Shown here: positions 53,858-64,000 of the stretch, piece by piece
How positions within the stretch are numbered: the stretch's first letter is position 1
How the letters are laid out: every line of letters starts with the position of its first letter
NCBI RefSeq assembly: GCF_006547065.1
Contig: NZ_CP041243.1
Span: 3,053,001 to 3,117,000 of the forward strand
Direction of reading: 5' to 3'
Length of the DNA stretch: 64,000 nucleotides
Source of the DNA: Brevundimonas sp. M20
Lineage (GTDB): Bacteria > Pseudomonadota > Alphaproteobacteria > Caulobacterales > Caulobacteraceae
The notes under the pieces: model-generated
Seen by the model: only the letters and a program-made list of their open reading frames with translations
Databases searched by the model: none
What the model was told of the DNA's origin: nothing
Position numbers and translations under genes: made by a program

Positions 53858-56086
53858 ATGTTCGATATCAAACGCAAGACGATCGAGTGGGCCGGCCGCC
53901 CGCTGACGCTGGAAACCGGCCGCATCGCCCGTCAGGCCGACGGCGCCGTGCTGGCGACCTACGGCGAGACCGTGGTTCTGGCCACCGTCGTCTACGGCCG
54001 CGCGCCGAAGCCGGGCCTGGACTTCTTCCCGCTGACCGTCAACTACCAGGAAAAGACCTTCGCCGCCGGCAAGATCCCGGGCGGCTACTTCAAGCGTGAA
54101 GGCCGTCCGACCGAGAAGGAGACCCTGGTCTCCCGCCTGATCGACCGTCCGATCCGCCCGCTGTTCGTCAAGGGCTTCAAGAACGAGACCCAGGTCGTCA
54201 TCACCGTGCTGCAGCACGATCTCGAGAACGACCCGGACGTGGTCGGCATGGTCGCCGCCTCGGCCGCCCTGACCATCTCGGGCGTTTCCTTCATGGGCCC
54301 GATCGGCGCCGCCCGCGTCGGCTACATCGACGGTGAGCTGGTCCTGAACCCGACCATCGACCAACTGCCGAGCTCGGACCTGGACCTGGTCGTCGCCGGC
54401 ACCACCGACGCCCTGATGATGGTCGAGTCGGAAGCCAAGGAACTGTCGGAAGACACCTTCCTGGAAGCCCTGATGTTCGCCCACCGCGGCATGCAGCCGG
54501 TGATCGAAGCCATCATCGAACTGGCCGAGCACGCCGCCAAGGAGCCCTTCGACTTCCAGGCCGAAGACCACTCGGACGTCGTCACGGCGATCCAGGGTCT
54601 GGTCGGCGAGGACATCAAGGCCGCCTACACCCACACCGCCAAGCATGACCGCCACAACGCCGTCGGCGCCGCCAAGAAGAAGGCCGCCGAAGCGCTGGTG
54701 AAGACCGAGGAGAACCCGGACGGCGTCGAGCCGGCCAAGTTCGCCACCGCCTTCAAGGAATGCGAAGCCCACGTCCTGCGTCGCGACATCATCGACAACG
54801 GTCACCGCGTCGACGGCCGCGCCCTCGACAAGGTCCGCTCGATCGTCTCGGAAGTCGGCGTCTTCCCGCGCACCCACGGTTCGGCCCTGTTCACCCGCGG
54901 TGAAACCCAGGCCATCGTCGTCGCCACCCTCGGCACCGGCGAGGACGAGCAGTACATCGACGCGCTCACGGGGACGTACAAGGAGAAGTTCCTGCTTCAC
55001 TACAACTTCCCTCCCTACTCGGTCGGTGAGACCGGTCGTATGGGCGGCGCGGGTCGTCGTGAAATCGGTCACGGCAAGCTGGCCTGGCGGGCGATCCGCC
55101 CGATGCTGCCGTCGTCGGACGAGTTCCCCTACACCATCCGTCTGGTCTCCGAGATCACCGAGTCGAACGGCTCGTCCTCGATGGCCACGGTCTGCGGTTC
55201 GTCGCTGGCCCTGATGGACGCGGGCGTTCCGCTGAAGAAGCCCGTCTCGGGCATCGCCATGGGCCTGATCCTGGAGCCGTCGGGCGAGTTCGCCATCCTG
55301 TCGGACATCCTGGGTGACGAAGATCACCTGGGCGACATGGACTTCAAGGTCGCCGGCACCCGTGACGGCATCACCTCGCTGCAGATGGACATCAAGGTCG
55401 CCGGCATCACCGAAGAGATCATGAAGAAGGCCATCGCCCAGGCTTCGGCCGGCCGCCTTCACATCCTCGACGAGATGGACAAGGCCATCGACGGCGCCCG
55501 CACCGAGCTGGGCGAGTTCGCGCCCAAGATCGAGACCATCAAGGTCCCGGTCGACAAGATCCGTGAAGTGATCGGCACCGGCGGCAAGGTGATCCGCGAG
55601 ATCGTCGAGAAGACCGGCGCCAAGATCAACATCGAGGACGACGGCACGGTGAAGATCGCCGCCTCGGAACAGGACAAGATCGACGCCGCCAAGGCCTGGA
55701 TCTCGTCGATCGTTTCGGAGCCGGAAGTCGGCACGATCTACACCGGCAAGGTCGTGAAGGTCGTCGACTTCGGCGCCTTCGTGAACTTCTTCGGCGCCAA
55801 GGACGGTCTGGTCCACGTGTCGCAGATGGCTCTGGAGCGCGTCGCCAACCCGGCCGACGTCGTTTCGGAAGGCCAGGAGGTCAAGGTCAAATTCCTGGGC
55901 CTGGACGACCGCGGCAAGACCAAGCTGTCGATGAAGGTCGTTGATCAGGCCACGGGTGAAGACCTGACGGACAAGATCAACGCCGAGCGCGCCGAGCGTG
56001 GCGAAGCCCCGCTGGCCGACGACACCGGCGGCCGTCCGAAGCGTGAAGGCGGCGGCGGTGACCGCGGCCGTCGTCGCCGGGACTAA
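53858..56086 (+). CDS. pnp: Polyribonucleotide nucleotidyltransferase (PNPase)
   Basis: A 742-residue phosphorolytic 3'-5' exoribonuclease and degradosome component. The first RNase PH domain begins [21 protein letters not shown] and has [11 protein letters not shown]. The second has [19 protein letters not shown] and the [21 protein letters not shown] active-site region. A KH domain ([21 protein letters not shown]) and an S1 domain ([22 protein letters not shown]) follow. The tail RGRRRRD is Gly/Arg-rich. Confidence 0.98.
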   Translation: MFDIKRKTIEWAGRPLTLETGRIARQADGAVLATYGETVVLATVVYGRAPKPGLDFFPLTVNYQEKTFAAGKIPGGYFKREGRPTEKETLVSRLIDRPIRPLFVKGFKNETQVVITVLQHDLENDPDVVGMVAASAALTISGVSFMGPIGAARVGYIDGELVLNPTIDQLPSSDLDLVVAGTTDALMMVESEAKELSEDTFLEALMFAHRGMQPVIEAIIELAEHAAKEPFDFQAEDHSDVVTAIQGLVGEDIKAAYTHTAKHDRHNAVGAAKKKAAEALVKTEENPDGVEPAKFATAFKECEAHVLRRDIIDNGHRVDGRALDKVRSIVSEVGVFPRTHGSALFTRGETQAIVVATLGTGEDEQYIDALTGTYKEKFLLHYNFPPYSVGETGRMGGAGRREIGHGKLAWRAIRPMLPSSDEFPYTIRLVSEITESNGSSSMATVCGSSLALMDAGVPLKKPVSGIAMGLILEPSGEFAILSDILGDEDHLGDMDFKVAGTRDGITSLQMDIKVAGITEEIMKKAIAQASAGRLHILDEMDKAIDGARTELGEFAPKIETIKVPVDKIREVIGTGGKVIREIVEKTGAKINIEDDGTVKIAASEQDKIDAAKAWISSIVSEPEVGTIYTGKVVKVVDFGAFVNFFGAKDGLVHVSQMALERVANPADVVSEGQEVKVKFLGLDDRGKTKLSMKVVDQATGEDLTDKINAERAERGEAPLADDTGGRPKREGGGGDRGRRRRD

Positions 56087-56115
56087 ACGCCCTGCGCGTC
56101 AGCGCTGACTGAATG

Positions 56116-56145
56116 AGGCCCCGGTGGAAACGCCGGGGCCTTTTT
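56116..56145 (+). terminator. Intrinsic terminator of pnp
   Basis: AGGCCCCGG / CCGGGGCCT, a perfect 9-bp stem with 8-nt loop, followed by TTTT. Confidence 0.92.
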
Positions 56146-56388
56146 CATGGTCGTAGCGACGGTGACTGACGCTCAAATATTTTTTTGAGTGCACAAAAGT
56201 GGACTTTCGGGCGGACGAAAACGCCGTCCACGTCGACCGGATCGGTCGCTTTCGCCCGCGGCGGCGAAGCCCTGTGCGCCGCAACGGATGCGTGCACGGT
56301 GAGGGCGGCTGGAGATGTCAAAGACCGGCAGCCAGACAGTCTGGCATGCCGGTGCGTCAATTCTGGTCGTATGGGCTCAACGCCCCGG
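56146..56388. other. Intergenic region after pnp
   Basis: About 240 bp with no credible gene. It holds a weak AT-rich hairpin CTCAAA / TTTGAG (56172-56190 region), which could terminate transcription from the minus-strand gene, and otherwise ordinary GC-rich sequence. Confidence 0.4.
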
Positions 56389-56634
56389 TCAGTTCGGGTA
56401 CAGGGCCGCGCAGTCCGCGCGGACAGCGGCGGCGCAGGCCTCGAAGGCGATGCCCTCGGGTGTCTCGGGGCTGGGGCGATAGATGTTCTCGTTCCCGTCG
56501 CGCGGATAGCAGGCCTGCATGTTCTGGACGACGCACTGGCGGTACTGCGGACTGGTCTGGGGCGCGGCGGCCCCGCTGAGGGTCGGCGCGGCGACGAACA
56601 GGGCGACGGCGGATGCGGCAAGCAGGATCTTCAT
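56389..56634 (-). CDS. Small exported protein, unknown function
   Basis: An 81-residue protein with a signal peptide (residues 1-23, ending GAAAP). Four cysteines remain in the mature part (CVVQNMQAC, FEACAAAVRADC), likely two disulphides in the periplasm. GGAGG lies 5 nt before the ATG at 56634. No family recognised. Confidence 0.7.
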   Translation of the reverse strand: MKILLAASAVALFVAAPTLSGAAAPQTSPQYRQCVVQNMQACYPRDGNENIYRPSPETPEGIAFEACAAAVRADCAALYPN

Positions 56635-56750
56635 GGGAACCTCCGGGGTTGGGACCCCGACAATCCCCCATAGATTGGCTTCATGCAATCGCTGTGGTTG
56701 CGTTGGGCGTGATCGCCAAAACCTAGGCTCCATTCAGGTTTATTGACCCC

Positions 56751-56999
56751 ATGGCCACGGTGTTCCATAGTCAGCGTCGCTACAGGGTCGTCGTGTACTC
56801 GAACGATCATCCGCCCTCGCACGTCCATGTTCTCGGCAAGGGGTGTGAGGCGAGGTATCGGCTGAACTGCCCGGACGGGCCGGTGAGCCTGTGGGACTAC
56901 GAAGGCGACTGGGCCTTCAGGCACATCGTCGAACTGGGCGAGGAGATCGCCGCCCGGCTCGAGGCGTGCTGCGCCGCATGGAGCCGGATTCATGGCTGA
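56751..56999 (+). CDS. DUF4160 protein (possible toxin-antitoxin partner)
   Basis: An 82-residue protein with the DUF4160 core: RRYRVVVYSNDHPPSHVHVLGKGCEARYRL. It ends with a helix (HIVELGEEIAARLEACCAAW). Its last 8 nt overlap the DUF2442 gene, the standard arrangement of this pair, which has been proposed as a type II toxin-antitoxin module. Which partner would be toxic is unknown. Confidence 0.85.
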   Translation: MATVFHSQRRYRVVVYSNDHPPSHVHVLGKGCEARYRLNCPDGPVSLWDYEGDWAFRHIVELGEEIAARLEACCAAWSRIHG

Positions 57000-57375
57000 G
57001 TTTCAGACACCGACCGCCGAAGCCTTCGCCGCCGCGCAGCGGAAGACCACAACCCCGCGCGCCGTGTCGGTGCGGTTCTCGGCCGGCAAGGGCCTGATCC
57101 GGATCACCCTGAGCACCGGGCTGGAACTGGCCTTCGCCCCGGACGCCATCGAAGGCCTACGCGACGCCACGCCGGAGGACCTGGCCGTCGTCACGGTGGA
57201 GGGCGTGGGGAATGCGATCCACTTCCCGAGGCTGGATGCGGACTTCTCGGTCCCGCGCCTGATCGAAACCTTCCTAGGACCGATTGACTGGTCTCGCCGG
57301 GAAACGCGGGCGGCGGCGTCGCGGGAGAATGGCCGGAAGGGTGGGAGACCGCGGAAGGTGGCGGCGGGGACCTGA
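56992..57375 (+). CDS. DUF2442 protein (partner of DUF4160)
   Basis: A 127-residue protein: the DUF2442 beta-domain (ITLSTGLELAFAPDAIEGLRDATPEDLAVVTVEGVGNAIHFPRLDADFSVPRLIE) and a basic C-terminal tail (RENGRKGGRPRK) that resembles an AT-hook DNA-binding motif. A DNA-binding antitoxin would fit. Overlaps the DUF4160 gene by 8 nt. Confidence 0.87.
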   Translation: MAEFQTPTAEAFAAAQRKTTTPRAVSVRFSAGKGLIRITLSTGLELAFAPDAIEGLRDATPEDLAVVTVEGVGNAIHFPRLDADFSVPRLIETFLGPIDWSRRETRAAASRENGRKGGRPRKVAAGT

Positions 57376-57525
57376 AGGCGCGCGACGACGGTGCTCCCGA
57401 CAGCTTCGCGCTCATGCGCGCCGCTGGGTCCCCGGGTCCGCGCCGCTACGCGGCTCGCCGGAGGATGACGAAAGGAAACAATCCCAATCAGAAAATTGGC
57501 GACCTAGCGAACAGAATGAGTAGGC
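57376..57525. other. Transition from GC-rich DNA to a GC-poor segment
   Basis: Up to about 57470 the sequence is GC-rich and includes an intergenic-type stretch GCTGGGTCCCCGGGTCC. From about 57475 it turns AT-richer (GGAAACAATCCCAATC, AGAAAATTGGC), like the following gene. This marks the likely junction of transferred DNA. Confidence 0.5.
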
Positions 57526-58398
57526 CTAAGACCTGTCCGCCACCTCCACATCCCGGAATATCAGCAGAGGTGTCATCCCATAATGCGATGCTTGGCGACC
57601 GAGAAACTGTCTGGTTATCGGTGCCAACAAGGACAGTAAGCCGACACCGAAGCCGTGTTCCGCCATTACCGGCACAATATCACTTGGTGCTTCCGGCAAG
57701 TTGTCTTCGGGCAGAGCGTCGAGGATGCCCACCATTGACCATTGACCCGGAATATCAAGCGAGTGCTTCAAAACCAGATCACTAGAGCTGATAGCCATAC
57801 AGTCCGACTTAAGCGTCGACCAAACAGAACGCCCCCCACTGGACACAACCGCCTGAATTGTATGCGGCAATATTCCTAGCATCTCGAAGGCGAAGTCAAT
57901 CGTCGAAGACACTTCAGAATGCTGAGAGCGCCTATTCTGATGCTTTAGCTTGACCTGAGATGTCGCACCATTGCCACCTCGAACTAAGGACTTGAAGGTG
58001 TCGAGCTCATAGGCACCCCTAGCTAGGCCGATATCCACGATCTGGAGATTTCCTTTGGCCAGCACAAATCGTCCAAGGCGGGCCGAGCTGAGGCTAGTTT
58101 CGATTAGGCCATGTTCGACGATGTGGTCGAGAAACAAGCGGGCATTAGTCCAAAGCGGGTCGTAGGTGCGCTCAGCACCCGCCTGCGAGGAATCGCCAGT
58201 TTGGAGGCTTGAGCGCAGCTCCGCATTTACGATCGCTTTCGCTCCAAGACCGCCGGATGATGATCGGGTCTCAGTCTGCCCAGAACCAGATGTTTGCTTT
58301 AGCGACTGAAGAACACCATCAGCATTGAACTGCGACAGGAACGATCCAATGCGTTGAGGGTCGTGGTAGAGAAAGTCTCGGATCACAGAGCCATCCAT
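57526..58398 (-). CDS. GC-poor gene of foreign appearance, DUF6414-like
   Basis: A 290-residue cytoplasmic protein with IRDFLYHDPQRIGSFLSQFN at the start, a Ser/Gly-rich stretch (about 34-60), then an alpha/beta body (YDPLWTNARLFLDHIVEHGLI, FVLAKGNLQIVDIGLARGAYEL) and a C-terminal region ending LLIFRDVEVADRS. The beginning recalls DUF6414 proteins. Codon use is clearly AT-richer than in every neighbour. The ATG at 58398 with GAGGGA upstream is favoured; an ATG at 58431, overlapping the clpB stop by 1 nt, is possible. Function unknown; a defence role is only a guess from the signs of transfer. Confidence 0.6.
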   Translation of the reverse strand: MDGSVIRDFLYHDPQRIGSFLSQFNADGVLQSLKQTSGSGQTETRSSSGGLGAKAIVNAELRSSLQTGDSSQAGAERTYDPLWTNARLFLDHIVEHGLIETSLSSARLGRFVLAKGNLQIVDIGLARGAYELDTFKSLVRGGNGATSQVKLKHQNRRSQHSEVSSTIDFAFEMLGILPHTIQAVVSSGGRSVWSTLKSDCMAISSSDLVLKHSLDIPGQWSMVGILDALPEDNLPEAPSDIVPVMAEHGFGVGLLSLLAPITRQFLGRQASHYGMTPLLIFRDVEVADRS

Positions 58399-58430
58399 CG
58401 TAGGTCTTCCCTCGCCAACAACACCGCCCA

Positions 58431-61028
<2,598 letters not shown>

Positions 61029-61186
61029 CCCCTGTCAGGCGGATTGAATGCTCATCAGCGCCCTTTCTGGAAGCGACGCCTTGAGATGTCGCAAACGTGG
61101 GTGTGGCGGGACAGACACACAAGACCTGCTCGCAGCAAAAAGGCCGCCCGGTGTATGGCCCGGGTCTTTGGCAAGGAGCCCCGCCG

Positions 61187-61831
61187 ATGCCCCACTCGGC
61201 CTGGCCGGTCGATCCCGGCGTGATCCTGCCCTTCCTGCTGGCCGTCAGCCTGATCGAGCTGACGCCGGGACCGAACATGGGCTGGCTGGCGCTGGTGTCG
61301 CTGGAGCGGGGTCGGCGCGCGGGCTTCGCCGCCGTGGCGGGCGTCACGCTGGGACTGGCGGTGTGGATGCTGGCCGCCGCCTTCGGCCTGACGGAGGCGT
61401 TGATAGTCTGGCCGCCGCTGTTCCAGCTGATCCGCTGGGCCGGGGTGCTGTTCCTGCTGTGGCTGGCCTGGGAGGCGTGGCGGCCGGAACCGGCGGCGGT
61501 CAACAGCGGGCCCGTCGAGGCGGCGCGATGGCGAACCCTGTTCCTGCGCGGCCTGACCGGCAATCTGCTGAACCCCAAGGCGGCCGTCTTCTATGTCGGC
61601 CTGCTGCCGACCTTCATGCGGCCGGACCACGGCTCACCCCTGAAGCAGGCGCTGACGCTGGGCGGCCTGCATCTGGCCGTAGCGATCGTGGTGCACATGG
61701 CGATCGTGCTGGGGGCCGCCCGCGCCGCGCCCCTGCTCCACGCGCGGGTGCAGGGGGCGGGTCTGAGGGCCCTGATGGCCGGCGGACTGGTTCTGGTCGC
61801 CGCCTGGATGGCCTGGGAGACCCGGGCCTGA
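61187..61831 (+). CDS. LysE family amino-acid exporter
   Basis: A 214-residue inner-membrane protein with six hydrophobic segments and the LysE/RhtB signature LIELTPGPNMGWLALVSLERGRRAGFAAVAGVTLG, plus GLTGNLLNPKAAVFYVGLLPTF. It exports amino acids or related metabolites. AAGGAG lies 8 nt before the ATG at 61187. Divergent from clpB, and its stop is 3 nt from the convergent receptor gene. Confidence 0.93.
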   Translation: MPHSAWPVDPGVILPFLLAVSLIELTPGPNMGWLALVSLERGRRAGFAAVAGVTLGLAVWMLAAAFGLTEALIVWPPLFQLIRWAGVLFLLWLAWEAWRPEPAAVNSGPVEAARWRTLFLRGLTGNLLNPKAAVFYVGLLPTFMRPDHGSPLKQALTLGGLHLAVAIVVHMAIVLGAARAAPLLHARVQGAGLRALMAGGLVLVAAWMAWETRA

Positions 61832-61834
61832 CGA

Positions 61835-64000
61835 TCAGGTCCCGGGCTGCTGACCCGACGAGAAGTCGAACTGCGGGTCCTGCTGACGCGAGGGACCGCC
61901 GAAATTCCAGGTCAGGCCGATGAAGGCCACGCGACCGCCGAACACCCGCTCGGTGCGGTCGGTGAAGGTGTCCGTCTCGTAGTTGGTGATGTCCTTCGAC
62001 TCATCCAGCAGATCGCGGACGGTCAGTTGCAGGGCCAGGGTCTCGGTCAGTTTGCGGCGGTAGCCGAGGTTGATCAGCTGGGTCGCGTCCCGCGTGCCCT
62101 GGGCCAGCAACTGCTCGCCGGTCCAGATGCCGGACACCTGCACGAAGTCGGCCTGGGTCGGCTGCCAGTTCAGGCTGAGACGGCCCGAGACCACCTCGCC
62201 CTCGCTGCTGACGCCGCCAACCAGGTTGGAGGCGTCGATCTCCTGACGGAAGACATTGACGCTGGCGTTGTAGCGCAGGGTCGGGTGCAGGCGACCGTTG
62301 GCGACCAGCTCCACGCCGGTGGCGGTGCGGGCGCCGAGGTTCTCGGTGCGGGTCAGCAGGACCCCGTTGCCGATGTCGCTGACCACCGGGGTGAAGGCGT
62401 TCTGCGTATCGCGATAATAGAGGGTCGCGCCGTAGAAGGACTGGTTCACCCGGCGCTGCCAGCTGAACTCGAACGAGTCGGTTTCCTGCGGCTCCAGATC
62501 CGGATTGCCCGAGCGGTAGTTGAGCGGGTCCTGATAGGTGGTGAACGGGTTCAGATCGTTCGGCGCGGGGCGCTGGACACGGCGGCTGTAGCTGCCGCGC
62601 AGGGTCTGGTCCGCGGTCAGCTGATACGAGACGTGCAGGGTCGGATAGGCGCGGAAGTAGTCGTTCGAGGCGGTGATGCCGGTCGTGACCTGATCCAGCT
62701 CCAGATCAGCCTGTTCCAGACGCAGGCCGAACTGGGCGCTGAGCTTGTCGCCGAAGGGCTGCTCCCAGGTGCCGTAGAGGGCGTGGACGGTCTGATCGAC
62801 CTTGAAGAGGTTGGACACCAGCGGATCGGGCGTCAGGGCGCCGGGCGAGGCGCCGCGCGCGACGAGGTTGTCCAGTTCAAGCTGGGTGTACTCCAGCTCA
62901 TAGCCCAGACGCAGGCGGGCTCCGCTGGTGAAGGGGCGGACGTAGGCGCTGGCGAAGTTAAAGGTGTCGTTGTTGTTCTGGTTGTCGACGCGCTCGTACT
63001 GGTTCGGCGCGGCGGGGATGAGGCCGTCGACGAGGGTGTCGTGGGCGTAGCTGCCGCGACCGCGGTTGTAGCGGACCTCGTTGGACCACTCGTGGCCCTG
63101 TTCGGGGAAGCGGCGCACCACGCGGCCCGTCGCGCCCGAGAACTGGCCCTCGAAGCCGCCGTCGGACAGGCGGCGATAGGCCGAACCGATGCCGCCGCCC
63201 GCGGCGTCAGCCTCGAACTGATCCAGCATCAGGCCCTCGCTGGTGACGTCCACATGGTAGAGGTCGCCGTAGACCTGCAGCTGGTCGGTCGGGCGATAGT
63301 CCGCCGAGAAGCGAACAAAGACGTTATCGACCTCGCCGTCGCCATCCTGGGTGTTGCGGGATTCGAGGAACTGGTTCGAGCCGGAATCGTAGCGGGTTCG
63401 GACCCGGTCGGTCGACTGGACGAAGGTGTCGTGGCGGATGGCCGCGTCGGCGGTCACCGTCAGCTTGTCGCGGTTGAAGACGCTGCTGACGCCCAGATTG
63501 TAGCGCTCGTCATTGCCGACGTTGACACGAACCGAGCCGGTTGTGGTCGGCTGGGCGCGCGGACGGTTGGGCTTGGTGATCAGATTGATCACGCCGCCGC
63601 CGCCGTCCGGGCGATAGGCGGCGGAGGGATTGGTCATGACCTCGATGCGGGCGTACTGATCCGCCGGAATCTGCAGGATGACCTGCCCCCGGTTCTCGCC
63701 CGAGAACAGGCCCGAGGGGCGGCCATCGACCAGAATGGTGACGCCCGCATCGCCGCGCAGGCTGACATTGCCGTCCGGGTCGACCTCGACCGAGGGGATG
63801 TTGCGCAGGGCGTCGGCCAGCGTGCCGGTCGCGGTCTGCAGGTCTTCGCCGACGTTGTAGCTGATCGAGTCGACCGAGGTGCGGATGTCATTGGCCCGCC
63901 CCTGAACGACGGTCTCGCCCAGTTCTGTCGGGGACTGTTCGGCGCCCTCGGCCGGCGCTTCCTGTGTCGCGGTGGACGGCGTGGCCGGGGCCTGAGCAGG
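61835..64000 (-). CDS. TonB-dependent outer-membrane receptor (partial, N-terminus cut)
   Basis: 721 residues are visible; the gene continues beyond the window end, where the signal peptide should lie. The first visible part is a Pro/Ala/Glu-rich linker followed by the plug domain (DIRTSVDSISYNVGEDLQTATGTLADALRNIPSVEVDPDG, ILVDGRPSGLFSG, RIEVMTNPSAAYRPDGGGGVINLITK). The 22-strand-type barrel follows. It ends GGRVAFIGLTWNFGG with an extra polar tail. It belongs to the outer-membrane beta-barrel_3 group. Cargo (iron chelate, vitamin or sugar) is not evident from neighbours. Confidence 0.92.
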   Translation of the reverse strand, partial: PAQAPATPSTATQEAPAEGAEQSPTELGETVVQGRANDIRTSVDSISYNVGEDLQTATGTLADALRNIPSVEVDPDGNVSLRGDAGVTILVDGRPSGLFSGENRGQVILQIPADQYARIEVMTNPSAAYRPDGGGGVINLITKPNRPRAQPTTTGSVRVNVGNDERYNLGVSSVFNRDKLTVTADAAIRHDTFVQSTDRVRTRYDSGSNQFLESRNTQDGDGEVDNVFVRFSADYRPTDQLQVYGDLYHVDVTSEGLMLDQFEADAAGGGIGSAYRRLSDGGFEGQFSGATGRVVRRFPEQGHEWSNEVRYNRGRGSYAHDTLVDGLIPAAPNQYERVDNQNNNDTFNFASAYVRPFTSGARLRLGYELEYTQLELDNLVARGASPGALTPDPLVSNLFKVDQTVHALYGTWEQPFGDKLSAQFGLRLEQADLELDQVTTGITASNDYFRAYPTLHVSYQLTADQTLRGSYSRRVQRPAPNDLNPFTTYQDPLNYRSGNPDLEPQETDSFEFSWQRRVNQSFYGATLYYRDTQNAFTPVVSDIGNGVLLTRTENLGARTATGVELVANGRLHPTLRYNASVNVFRQEIDASNLVGGVSSEGEVVSGRLSLNWQPTQADFVQVSGIWTGEQLLAQGTRDATQLINLGYRRKLTETLALQLTVRDLLDESKDITNYETDTFTDRTERVFGGRVAFIGLTWNFGGPSRQQDPQFDFSSGQQPGT

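Noticed and set aside
61029..61186. Heat-shock (sigma-32) promoter before clpB
   Set aside because: A CTTGTG word exists but no convincing -10 element at the right distance; left unlisted.

Overview
The window is GC-rich, gene-dense DNA from an alphaproteobacterium of the order Caulobacterales, most likely Brevundimonas or a close relative. The order is supported by a PodJ-type polar organiser, the cell-cycle regulator GcrA, GANTC (CcrM methylation) sites at the podJ start, a complete Cpa/Tad pilus locus in Caulobacter order, and the metK-trmB ... rimP-nusA-ylxR-infB block. The genus is an inference.

Layout. 1-5.7 kb: podJ (3' part cut by the window edge), two small genes, the arginine pair argD-argF and an M28 peptidase. 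5.7-16.2 kb: an ABC-2 permease without an adjacent ATPase, gcrA, apaG, a long dCTP deaminase, an MFS exporter coupled to a cupin protein, dapE, an M20 amidohydrolase, a ferredoxin-like protein, a second MFS carrier and an SRPBCC protein. 16.2-27.5 kb: the type IVc (Flp/Tad) pilus locus, with two almost identical pilA genes, cpaA, cpaB-F, tadB and tadC on the minus strand, and a CpaC-N-like protein plus two TadE/TadG-type pseudopilins on the plus strand. 27.5-37 kb: pabB with a phosphatase; two paralogous membrane proteins with a winged-helix regulator behind a palindromic operator; an 830-bp non-coding, highly structured stretch; a methyltransferase; a Rieske protein; tsaD-gpsA; hemC-hemD; and tRNA-Thr(CGT). 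37-41.9 kb: a DUF6916 / GNAT / tail-collar trio, a LuxR-type HTH gene overlapping another reading frame, and metK-trmB. 41.9-56.1 kb: bioY, DUF1993, a dual-specificity-type phosphatase, then the translation/RNA block rimP-nusA-ylxR-infB-(3 genes)-rbfA-truB-rpsO-pnp. 56.1-64 kb: a DUF4160-DUF2442 pair, a GC-poor foreign-looking gene beside clpB, clpB, a LysE exporter, and a TonB-dependent receptor cut by the window end.

The most unusual signal is a recurring architecture rather than a gene. At least four gene junctions carry long inverted repeats whose arms are built from tandem copies of a degenerate 7-bp word. The word differs at each place (RGTGRYT, GGGTGTG, AGGCAGT, GTGARSA), but the architecture is the same. 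They sit 3' of genes, mostly between convergent genes, and run into stop codons; at one locus an arm encodes the tail of BioY. Other points worth following are the cell-cycle sites at podJ, gcrA and the pilA copies; a perfect 10-6-10 operator before metK; a 203-bp paired REP-like element and a possible structured RNA at 31.1-31.9 kb; and the frame conflict at 38.6-39.3 kb.
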